From an uncultured Christensenella sp. (GTDB lineage: Bacteria; Bacillota; Clostridia; Christensenellales; DTU072): DNA of 16,611 nucleotides. Location of the stretch: the NCBI GenBank assembly GCA_905210905.1, contig CAJLYQ010000047.1:1-16611 (forward strand), read 5' to 3'. Below the pieces are notes generated by a model that saw only the letters and a list, made by a program, of their open reading frames with translations, was not told the DNA's origin and did no database searches. The translations under genes were made by a program, and so were the position numbers. Position 1 is the first letter of the stretch, and every line of letters begins with the position of its first letter. Shown here piece after piece: positions 7,252 to 12,429 of the stretch.

Positions 7252-7611
7252 TTATTTCTGATTTTCTTGCAATAATTTCAAAATAGACTCTTTTAGCTTT
7301 GCATTAGCAGGAGATTTCGGATCAAAACACATTTCGATAAATTCTTTCATCTTTTTGTCATCCAAGGTTTTAGGGTTATAGTCATACAAAATTCCTTGCG
7401 GCTTATCAGTGCGCCCGAAAATATAATCGAGAGAAACGTCAAAATAATCGGCGTACCACAATAAAATAGCATTCGGAACATCGCTTTGACCACTTTCATA
7501 ACGAAAAATTGCTGGCTGTGCTACTGTTCCAATCTCTTTTGCAATAAATGATTGTGACTTTCCGATGCTCTCGCGCAATGTCTTTAATCTGTTTCCAATT
7601 GTATTATTCAT
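7252..7611 (-). CDS. XRE-family HTH transcriptional regulator
   Basis: A 119-residue cytoplasmic protein with an N-terminal HTH_3/Cro-CI domain: IGNRLKTLRESIGKSQSFIAKEIGTVAQPAIFRYESGQ at about 5-42, then PNAILLWYADYFDVSLDYIFGRTD. This is the usual layout of clostridial element repressors. The C-terminal 50 residues are a short helical tail without a recognised domain, possibly for dimerization. GAGG about 9 nt upstream supports ATG at 7611. It lies 72 nt upstream of the recombinase in the same direction and is divergent from the ABC-F gene, so it probably controls the recombinase, itself, or both. Which operator it binds is not shown by the sequence. Confidence 0.9.
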   Translation of the reverse strand: MNNTIGNRLKTLRESIGKSQSFIAKEIGTVAQPAIFRYESGQSDVPNAILLWYADYFDVSLDYIFGRTDKPQGILYDYNPKTLDDKKMKEFIEMCFDPKSPANAKLKESILKLLQENQK

Positions 7612-7632
7612 TATTGATATCCTCGAGTATTT

Positions 7633-7661
7633 ATTATATACTTTTTCTAAATTAAAATCAA
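7633..7661 (-). promoter_or_regulatory. Promoter of the XRE regulator
   Basis: On the minus strand, -35 TTGATT (7656-7661), a 17-nt spacer and -10 TATAAT (7633-7638). It lies about 20 bp upstream of the gene and divergent from the ABC-F promoter at 7704-7732. Confidence 0.65.
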
Positions 7662-7703
7662 TATGAAAATAGAATTATTTTCTAAAACTTCTCTAATAAA
7701 TGC

Positions 7704-7732
7704 TTGACTAAATTGAATTGTTATGGTATACT
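7704..7732 (+). promoter_or_regulatory. Promoter of the ABC-F gene
   Basis: -35 TTGACT (7704-7709), a 17-nt spacer and -10 TATACT (7727-7732) with an extended TGG. Transcription is expected to start near 7739, giving a leader of about 220 nt that carries a short ORF and an attenuator. Confidence 0.8.
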
Positions 7733-7762
7733 GTGGCATAGAAAATGTTTGAGGTGAACGGA

Positions 7763-7783
7763 GTGATTAAATTTTCTTGCTAA
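7763..7783 (+). CDS. Putative regulatory leader peptide (6 codons) of the ABC-F gene
   Basis: GTG ATT AAA TTT TCT TGC TAA encodes M-I-K-F-S-C. GAGGTG (7751-7756) lies 6 nt upstream as a good ribosome-binding site. An in-frame ATG at 7745 would give a 12-residue version but sits almost at the transcript start. The last codons overlap the sequence that pairs with 7837-7846, so a ribosome stalled here would melt that pairing. Leader peptides of this kind precede many inducible ribosome-targeting resistance genes. Confidence 0.6.
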   Translation: MIKFSC

Positions 7784-7934
7784 ATCATTATATTGCAAAT
7801 TTCGAAAGTAGTTATGCTTTTGTGATTTGCGTTATTGCAAGAAAGTGAAATCTGTCTATATCTCAAATATAAGTATAAAATTATTTTGAGCATTTACCGA
7901 ACTATGAGAGATTACTTTCTCATAGTTCTTTTTT
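7771..7934 (+). promoter_or_regulatory. Transcription attenuator in the ABC-F leader (alternative hairpins)
   Basis: Three mutually exclusive pairings are visible. (a) 7771-7780 ATTTTCTTGC, inside the leader peptide ORF, pairs with 7837-7846 GCAAGAAAGT over 10 bp; nested pairings GCAAAT/ATTTGC (7795-7800/7825-7830) and CGAAAG/CTTTTG stabilise it. (b) 7840-7846 AGAAAGT can instead pair with 7914-7920 ACTTTCT in the terminator. (c) The terminator stem GAACTATGAGA/TCTCATAGTTC (7899-7909/7918-7928) is followed by T6. The logic fits drug-stalled ribosomes on the leader peptide freeing 7840-7846 to disrupt the terminator. A further small hairpin, CTCAAA/TTTGAG, spans 7862-7890. Confidence 0.7.
7899..7934 (+). 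terminator. Attenuator terminator upstream of the ABC-F gene
   Basis: A perfect 11-bp stem with an 8-nt loop followed by six Ts, ending 7 nt before the AAGGAGG ribosome-binding site. It would stop transcription before the coding region unless antitermination occurs. Confidence 0.85.
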
Positions 7935-7957
7935 ACTTTTAAGGAGGTTTTTTATCC

Positions 7958-9436
7958 ATGTCAGTCATAAAAATTGAAAATCTTACTTTTGCCTACCCAT
8001 CGAGCTTCGATAATATATTTGAAAATGTCAGTTTTCAGATAGATACGAATTGGAAACTCGGTTTTATTGGCAGAAATGGCAGAGGAAAAACAACTTTTTT
8101 GAATATCTTGCAAGGTAAATATGAATATCAAGGAAAAATAACATCTTCCGTTCAATTTGATTATTTTCCATACAGTGTACCAGATAGAAGCAAATTAACA
8201 AATTCTATTTTACAGGGAATTTGTCCTATAGCCGAAGAATGGCAAATTATGCGTGAATTATCCTATTTGGAAGTGGATGAAAATTGTTTATACAGACCAT
8301 TTGATACTTTATCAAATGGAGAACAGACAAAGGTTTTACTTGCAGCACTGTTCTTGAATGAAGGGCATTTCTTGCTTATAGACGAGCCTACCAATCATTT
8401 GGATATGCGAGCAAGAGAATTAGTTTCAGCATATTTGCGTAAGAAAAAAAGTTTTATATTAGTATCCCACGACAGATGTTTTTTGGATGGTTGTATCGAC
8501 CATGTGCTTTCCATCAATCGTTCCAATATTGAAGTTCAAAGCGGAAACTATTCTTCTTATATGGAAAATTTTGAACGTCAGCAAGATTTTGAACGCAGAC
8601 AAAACAGTCGATTACAAAGCGATATTCAACGGCTGCAAGAAACGACAAAACGCACCGCAAATTGGGCAAATAAGGTAGAAAAAACAAAAAATGGCATTTT
8701 AGATTCCGGATTAAAACCAGATAAGGGATATATAGGACATAAGTCAGCCAAGATGATGAAAAGAGCGAAGGTTGTAGAAGCAAGGCAGCAAAAAGAAATT
8801 GAGCAAAAATCAACATTGCTCAAAAATGTTGAAATTGAAAGCGGTCTCAAAATCTCACCATTGACATACCGTTCTGAACGGTTAATTTCTCTCTCTGACG
8901 TTGTACCGTTTTATGGCAATAACAAGGTATGTAAGCCTGTAACATTTGATATTATGCGCGGAGATAGAATTGCCCTTGAAGGTAAAAACGGTTGCGGTAA
9001 AAGCAGTATATTAAAATTGTTGTACGGACATTCAATAGATTATTTGGGGATAATAGAAAGAGGTTCAAATCTTACTATTTCTTACGTTCCGCAAGACACA
9101 TCACACTTACGGGGTACACTTTCCGATTTTGCGTTTTCGGAGCATATAGATGAAAGTTTGTTTAAGGCCATTCTTCATAAAATGGGGTTTCAAAGACAAC
9201 AATTTGAAAAAGATATAACAAACTTTTCGGAAGGACAGAAAAAAAAGGCTTTGATCGCTAAAAGTCTTTGCCAACAAGCACACCTATATATTTGGGATGA
9301 ACCTTTGAACTTTATAGATATTTATTCGCGTATTCAAATTGAAAATTTGCTCATGCAGTTTCGGCCCACAATGATTTTTGTCGAACATGATAAAACATTT
9401 CAGAATAAAATTGCAACACGTATAATCAAATTTTAG
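7958..9436 (+). CDS. Lsa-type ABC-F ribosome-protection ATPase (antibiotic resistance)
   Basis: A 492-residue soluble protein with two ABC domains and no membrane segment. ABC-F resistance proteins bind the ribosomal E site and displace peptidyl-transferase inhibitors. NBD1 has Walker A GRNGRGKTT (38-46), signature LSNGEQ (118-123; an unusual N in place of G) and LLIDEPTNHLD (139-149). The charged linker, about 190-290, carries the antibiotic-resistance loop. NBD2 has Walker A GKNGCGKSS (342-350), signature FSEGQ (423-427) and LYIWDEPLNFID, with Glu448 as the probable catalytic residue. The DEPLN form of the second Walker B is typical of the Lsa/Vga branch, and the start (TNWKLGFIGRNGRGKTT) resembles Lsa closely. 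Expected resistance is to lincosamides, pleuromutilins and streptogramin A. AAGGAGG 10 nt upstream fixes the start. The AT-rich codon use differs from the chromosomal genes. The exact Lsa subtype cannot be named without a search. Confidence 0.92.
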   Translation: MSVIKIENLTFAYPSSFDNIFENVSFQIDTNWKLGFIGRNGRGKTTFLNILQGKYEYQGKITSSVQFDYFPYSVPDRSKLTNSILQGICPIAEEWQIMRELSYLEVDENCLYRPFDTLSNGEQTKVLLAALFLNEGHFLLIDEPTNHLDMRARELVSAYLRKKKSFILVSHDRCFLDGCIDHVLSINRSNIEVQSGNYSSYMENFERQQDFERRQNSRLQSDIQRLQETTKRTANWANKVEKTKNGILDSGLKPDKGYIGHKSAKMMKRAKVVEARQQKEIEQKSTLLKNVEIESGLKISPLTYRSERLISLSDVVPFYGNNKVCKPVTFDIMRGDRIALEGKNGCGKSSILKLLYGHSIDYLGIIERGSNLTISYVPQDTSHLRGTLSDFAFSEHIDESLFKAILHKMGFQRQQFEKDITNFSEGQKKKALIAKSLCQQAHLYIWDEPLNFIDIYSRIQIENLLMQFRPTMIFVEHDKTFQNKIATRIIKF

Positions 9437-9467
9437 CATCGAAATACGAACAAATGTTTGTATTTTA

Positions 9468-9533
9468 TTGACAAACGGAAATAGATATGATATAATAAAA
9501 GAGTACAGGTGTAGATGTCGCCTGTACTCTTTT
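9468..9533 (+). promoter_or_regulatory. Perfect consensus promoter running straight into a terminator-like hairpin
   Basis: -35 TTGACA (9468-9473), a 17-nt spacer and TATAAT (9491-9496) with TG one base upstream. Immediately after it, AAAAGAGTACAGG (9497-9509) pairs with CCTGTACTCTTTT (9521-9533). The hairpin may serve as the terminator of the ABC-F gene, whose stop is about 60 nt upstream. RNA started at about 9503 could still form the GTACAGG/CCTGTAC stem with a UCUUUU tail. Confidence 0.7.
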
Positions 9534-9563
9534 GCCATACTTTGAAATGTGTATGGCGTAGTT

Positions 9564-9715
9564 CTCCTCTTACAGAGGGGGAGCAGAATTTTCTGCGCAG
9601 TAGAGCGGGATTTGCCCGCGAGGTTTTCAGCGCGTATTGCGCTGCACCCGAGCCGTCTGAAAGACGAGCCGTTATGGGCTTTGTAAGCGTACAAATTTTT
9701 GAACGTGTAAAGCCC
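9564..9715 (+). other. Array of tandem hairpins (structured RNA or single-stranded DNA element)
   Basis: Five short stem-loops follow each other with little spacing: CTCCTCT/AGAGGGG (9564-9580), GCAGAA/TTCTGC (9583-9596), GCGGG/CCCGC (9605-9619), CAGCGC/GCGCTG (9628-9644) and CGTCT/AGACG (9654-9666). A sixth pair, GGGCTTT/AAAGCCC (9676-9682/9709-9715), follows. No convincing protein is encoded; the open frames here are low in recognisable content. The array sits downstream of the consensus promoter at 9468-9496. Confidence 0.6.
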
Positions 9716-9970
9716 TTGTATGGTTGTTGTTTTTCGTCAGGCAATGAGGGGCTTTTTTGTGATACAATTTTTCCGAAAAAGCCGACGTTCTCTTTGCTTG
9801 AAAAAGATGTGCGATGAAAGGCTTTTTTAAGTGTACTCTTTTTATGGAGTTGAGCCTGTTTTATCTCGCATTTTTGGACGCGCGATTATGGGTTTTATTT
9901 GCGTACAATTTTAGATGTCGGGGCGCGAAAGCGTATTCAACAGTCGGCATCACAATAGAATGGCTAACCA
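9676..9970 (+). repeat. Degenerate repeats of about 71 bp with alternating GGGCTTT / AAAGCCC arms
   Basis: Four segments start at 9677, 9750, 9820 and 9891 (spacing 73, 70 and 71) with the shared pattern GGCTTTTTTnnGYGTACAATTTTT. Three are preceded by GCAATGAG, GCGATGAAA or GCGATTATG. The arms can pair alternately: 9676-9682 with 9709-9715; 9709-9715 with 9749-9755 (followed by Ts); 9750-9757 with 9776-9783; 9776-9783 with 9820-9827 (again followed by Ts). The pairings at 9749 and 9820 look like terminators and the others like antiterminators. Confidence 0.5.
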
Positions 9971-10119
9971 CCATAGAGCAATACGAAGTTGCTAAATACG
10001 GTTAAGGTCGGTGATATGCGAAAAGCTGTCAGCGACTTTTTTGCACACTTTTTTAGTTATCGTAGCCCTCTCCTTTCGGCGTGGGTAAAGATAAAAACAA
10101 ATCAGATAAGGAGGAAGAT

Positions 10120-10152
10120 ATGAACAAACAAAGAACGATCAGACCGCCATAA
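10120..10152 (+). CDS. Possible 10-residue small ORF
   Basis: ATG AAC AAA CAA AGA ACG ATC AGA CCG CCA TAA encodes MNKQRTIRPP and is preceded by AAGGAGG 5 nt upstream, one of the best ribosome-binding sites in the element. It lies about 200 nt before mobC. It could be a leader peptide or the remnant of a longer gene. No homology is recognised. Confidence 0.35.
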   Translation: MNKQRTIRPP

Positions 10153-10222
10153 AACGGCAAGCAAACAACAAAAAACGGAAAGCAAAACAGACGAAGACAG
10201 CCTGTTCCGTAGTGTGTTACAC

Positions 10223-10324
10223 AAGCGGAGCAGACTGCCGCTTTTCGTAATGGCGAGGTACGCAAGTGGCAAGCCACTTGCCGAGCGTTCCGCTCGCCTC
10301 GTTAGGGGAAATACTTTCCCCTAA
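10223..10324 (+). other. Candidate origin of transfer (oriT): cluster of perfect inverted repeats before mobC
   Basis: Closely packed dyads end 9 nt before mobC: AAGCGG...CCGCTT with inner GCAGaCTGC (10223-10243), GCAAGTGGC/GCCACTTGC (10262-10270/10273-10281), CGAGCG/CGCTCG (10282-10287/10291-10296) and TTAGGGGAAA/TTTCCCCTAA with a TAC loop (10302-10311/10315-10324). GGCGAG (10252-10257) can also pair with CTCGCC (10293-10298) as an outer stem. Dyads directly upstream of a MobC-relaxase pair are the usual setting of oriT. The nick site cannot be assigned. Confidence 0.55.
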
Positions 10325-10333
10325 TACCCTTTT

Positions 10334-10693
10334 ATGGAAGTACAAAAAACTTTGGAGGAAAAAATTATCGAGAAGAAAACAGTAAAACGAAACAGACCAA
10401 TAACCTATTCTTTCCGCGTATCGGAACGGGAACGGCGCATCATTGATGAGAAGGTAAAGACAAGCGGATTGAGCCGAACAGACTTTCTGATCCGCGCATT
10501 GACGGACAAGCCCGTTGTTGTATTCGAACGCAGCGGAGAGATATTGCAGGAACTTAAACGGCAAGGCAATAACTTAAATCAAGCGGTTCGGCGTTGTCAC
10601 TTCCACCCGAATGAGAAAGAACAAGTATTGTCTGCCGCGGCAGAGTGCAAGAGAGCGTATCGCGCTTTGCTCTCCATTATCGGAGGGAACTGA
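10334..10693 (+). CDS. mobC: Relaxosome accessory protein MobC
   Basis: A 119-residue soluble DNA-binding protein of the MobC family (PF05713), which binds oriT and helps the relaxase nick. A ribbon-helix-helix-like start, ITYSFRVSERERRIIDEKVKTSGLSRTDFLIRALTD at about 24-59, is followed by the MobC signature LQELKRQGNNLNQAVRRCHFHPNEKEQVLSAA. The stop is one base upstream of the relaxase start, so the two genes are translationally linked. ATG at 10334 has no ribosome-binding site and lies just after the TTAGGGGAAA hairpin. GGAGG at 10354-10358 inside the gene precedes in-frame ATT codons, so the true start or its control may be unusual. Confidence 0.9.
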   Translation: MEVQKTLEEKIIEKKTVKRNRPITYSFRVSERERRIIDEKVKTSGLSRTDFLIRALTDKPVVVFERSGEILQELKRQGNNLNQAVRRCHFHPNEKEQVLSAAAECKRAYRALLSIIGGN

Positions 10694-10694
10694 A

Positions 10695-11744
10695 ATGCCG
10701 CTTTTGAAAGGTACGGCGGGCAAAGCCATGCCTGATATGGCTATCGGCTATATTACCCGCAAGGATAAGGCAAAGTATATCGACGTGCAAAACCTTTTCA
10801 TAGACGAGGATTATTCAGCGCAGTTCAAAGAAACGGCGGCGAGGTTCGGAAAATATACAGACTACGACGAGAGAAAGTATTATCATTTCAAACTTTCTCC
10901 CGACAGGAAAGATAGAGCTGATCCTCGCATGGTACATGAGTATGCGAGAGCTTGCGCGGAAAAGATGTTCAAGGGTTGCGAGTGCGTCATAGCCACGCAT
11001 ACGGATACGCAGACCGTTCACAGTCATATCGTGGTCAATGCCGTCCACCCTATTACGGGAAAGAAACTGCATTTTAACGACAGTGATTATACGAGGCTGA
11101 AAGATATGGCGAATGAGATCGGAGAAGAGTTCGGATTTTCCTCTTTGGATTTTCGGAAGAAAGCCGAGAACAACCGAACACAGGACGAGCAGCATATCAT
11201 TCTCAAAGGCGGTACATCGTGGAAGGAAGATTTAAGAGAGGTCATTGAGGAAGGAAAACTTTTGGCAAGCGACGAGAGCGAATTTTTCGCTCATCTCGCA
11301 AAGTACGGGGTAAGCGTTACGAGAAGCAAGACGGAATACTCCTACCTGCACCCCGAAAAGAAAAAAGCTATCCGAGGGCTGAAACTCGGACAAAATTATA
11401 CGAAAAGTGAGGTATTAAATGTCATTGAAAAATATGGAAACAGGACAAACTGCAACACCGCTTGCGATGTTGCAGGAAATGAACGAACAGGACAGGCAGC
11501 ATATCAAAACCGATTTACTCAAAGAAGCGTTGGCGATATCGAACGAGAAATGCAACAAATTGATCGAGACGCAGAACAAGCTCATCGAGGAAATGCGGGC
11601 GGATATGGCGGCGACGGAATACGATCTGACAACAACCGTGGACAAAGCGGTACGGGAAATCAAAACGGAAACCGCGAAAACAGAGAAACTCAACGAGAGC
11701 ATCGGAATACAAGTCAAAAAGGCGGTTTCGACTTCTGTAAATGA
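10695..11744 (+). CDS. HUH-type mobilization relaxase (Relaxase/MobA family, MOBP-like)
   Basis: Nicks oriT and stays covalently bound to the 5' end through a tyrosine. In the 349-residue protein, motif I is AIGYITRKDKA with Tyr19 as the probable catalytic residue. YYHFKLSPD lies at 62-70. The metal-binding motif HTDTQTVHSHIVVNAV gives His102, Asp104, His109 and His111. GGTSWKEDLREVIEEGKLLASDESEFFAHLAKYGVSV continues the family fold, and the C-terminal 100 residues are a polar tail rich in N, G, R and Q. ATG at 10695 is chosen over an upstream in-frame ATG (10611) because GGAGGG lies 7 nt before it and mobC ends at 10693. The last 326 nt also encode a second protein in another frame. Confidence 0.92.
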   Translation: MPLLKGTAGKAMPDMAIGYITRKDKAKYIDVQNLFIDEDYSAQFKETAARFGKYTDYDERKYYHFKLSPDRKDRADPRMVHEYARACAEKMFKGCECVIATHTDTQTVHSHIVVNAVHPITGKKLHFNDSDYTRLKDMANEIGEEFGFSSLDFRKKAENNRTQDEQHIILKGGTSWKEDLREVIEEGKLLASDESEFFAHLAKYGVSVTRSKTEYSYLHPEKKKAIRGLKLGQNYTKSEVLNVIEKYGNRTNCNTACDVAGNERTGQAAYQNRFTQRSVGDIEREMQQIDRDAEQAHRGNAGGYGGDGIRSDNNRGQSGTGNQNGNRENRETQREHRNTSQKGGFDFCK

Positions 11745-11940
11745 TATGAAAGCGGAAATGCTGCTAAATGTGCGGGAAACATTATTCAAAACGCAGGAAG
11801 AAATCCGAAAGACCGAAAAAGAAATGGAACAGTTACGGGAGAATATCCGTTTCGAGAGCGGGTTTCGCAAATTCCTGCTGTGGCTTACACCTGCATTGCT
11901 TGTCGTGCAGACGATCGTACTTGCAATTTCATTGCTTTGA
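11419..11940 (+). CDS. Coiled-coil protein with C-terminal membrane anchor, overlapping the relaxase (MobB-like position)
   Basis: A 173-residue protein. Residues about 15-145 are strongly helical and charged (coiled coil, for example NKLIETQNKLIEEMRADMA and TQEEIRKTEKEMEQLRENI). One hydrophobic segment at about 152-173 (FLLWLTPALLVVQTIVLAISLL) ends the protein. GTGAGGT 6 nt before ATG supports the start. It begins 326 nt before the relaxase stop, in a different frame, so that stretch encodes two proteins. RSF1010 MobB and ColE1 MbeB/MbeD also overlap their relaxase gene, and MobB is membrane-associated and aids transfer. No sequence homology to them is claimed; the role is inferred from position and layout. 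Confidence 0.75.
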   Translation: MSLKNMETGQTATPLAMLQEMNEQDRQHIKTDLLKEALAISNEKCNKLIETQNKLIEEMRADMAATEYDLTTTVDKAVREIKTETAKTEKLNESIGIQVKKAVSTSVNDMKAEMLLNVRETLFKTQEEIRKTEKEMEQLRENIRFESGFRKFLLWLTPALLVVQTIVLAISLL

Positions 11941-11987
11941 CCACAACTGAATAATCGCTGAAAAGGAGAAAATGCTATCGGGAAAAA

Positions 11988-12176
11988 ATGTCGAGAAAGA
12001 AAAAGAACACCACAGGCATACCAGATTATGAAATTGACTCGCTCGCAAGAGCATTGCTGCCCGCCATTCAATCACTCTTTGAAACGGAAGAAGGAAAAAG
12101 AGAGTTTGAAGAATGGAAGGCAGAAAGACAAAAACGACAACTGAATACAAAATTGAATAAGAAAGAGTCCTGTTGA
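11988..12176 (+). CDS. Small charged protein at the end of the mob operon, unknown function
   Basis: A 62-residue basic N-terminus (MSRKKKNTTGIPDYEIDSLARALLPAIQSLFETEEGKREFEEWKAERQ), then a helical segment and a lysine-rich tail. The type resembles small proteins commonly seen near relaxases in clostridial elements, but no function is known to me. Its ATG has only a weak GGGA upstream. A strong AAGGAG (11963-11968) instead serves an overlapping 19-codon ORF at 11972-12031 in another frame. This could be translational coupling, or the annotated start may be wrong. It is followed by the element's terminator at 12306. Confidence 0.65.
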   Translation: MSRKKKNTTGIPDYEIDSLARALLPAIQSLFETEEGKREFEEWKAERQKRQLNTKLNKKESC

Positions 12177-12305
12177 ATACATAAGGACAGACCGCATAGA
12201 CGGTATTTGAAAAGATCCGCAATAAAGAGGCGGATTCTGAAAAAATAAGATAATATGTGAATTTCAGAAAGGTTGAGCCGAATATCATAAACCTTGAACA
12301 ACGGC

Positions 12306-12338
12306 AAAAGGGCTTGCGGATATCCCGCAAGCCCTTTT
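12306..12338. terminator. Strong bidirectional-type terminator inside the right end of the element
   Basis: AAAAGGGCTTGCGG (12306-12319) pairs perfectly with CCGCAAGCCCTTTT (12325-12338) around a 5-nt loop, giving A and T tracts on both strands. It ends the mob operon on the plus strand. On the minus strand it would end the recombinase transcript in the excised circle, where the read-through recombinase stop falls at 12342-12344. Confidence 0.88.
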
Positions 12339-12346
12339 ACTTTATT

Positions 12347-12409
12347 GTAAATCCGAAAATAAAAAAGTAAATCCGAACCAATCACCCGTGATGAGTAAAA
12401 AGTTCGGAT
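12347..12409. repeat. Repeated ATCCGAA motifs next to attR (probable recombinase arm sites)
   Basis: GTAAATCCGAA occurs at 12347-12357 and 12368-12378 in direct orientation. AAAAAGTTCGGAT at 12397-12409 is the inverse and equals the motif inside the left end at 5740-5752. AATCCGAAC/GTTCGGATT also forms a 9-bp inverted repeat within this segment. The cluster sits 7 nt from the attR core. Confidence 0.6.
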
Positions 12410-12416
12410 TATACCC

Positions 12417-12429
12417 TTTTGGTGCACCT
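12417..12429. repeat. attR core (13-bp direct repeat) within the tRNA-Lys 3' end
   Basis: TTTTGGTGCACCT is identical to 5716-5728. On the minus strand it reads AGGTGCACCAAAA: the end of the tRNA acceptor stem, the discriminator A, CCA and three further As. Integration therefore leaves the tRNA intact. Confidence 0.88.

Larger units (their letters stand above)
5716..12429. mobile_element. Integrative mobilizable element inserted in the tRNA-Lys(CTT) 3' end
   Basis: The element has a 13-bp direct repeat at both ends, a large serine recombinase at the left end, MobC and an HUH relaxase at the right, and an oriT-like block before mobC. There is no type IV secretion, coupling protein or replication gene, so it looks mobilizable rather than self-transmissible. 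One copy of the core plus the insert is 6,701 bp. ATCCGAACTTTTT occurs just inside both ends in inverted orientation (5740-5752; minus strand 12397-12409). The cargo is an Lsa-type ABC-F gene and an XRE regulator. The ABC-F gene is visibly more AT-rich than the zinc operon or the mob genes, which suggests the cargo was acquired separately. Confidence 0.88.

Noticed and set aside
7226..7254. Plus-strand TTGACA between the recombinase and XRE genes
   Set aside because: No -10 element follows at 16-18 nt and no plus-strand gene lies downstream.
9515..10005. Two adjacent plus-strand open frames (100 and 63 codons)
   Set aside because: They have no ribosome-binding site or recognisable domain, and their sequence is fully explained by the hairpin array and the GGCTTTTTT repeats.
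5716..12429. The element as a self-transmissible ICE or a Tn916/Tn1549-type conjugative transposon
   Set aside because: No coupling protein, VirB4-like ATPase or other secretion genes are present in 6.7 kb; only mob functions are seen.
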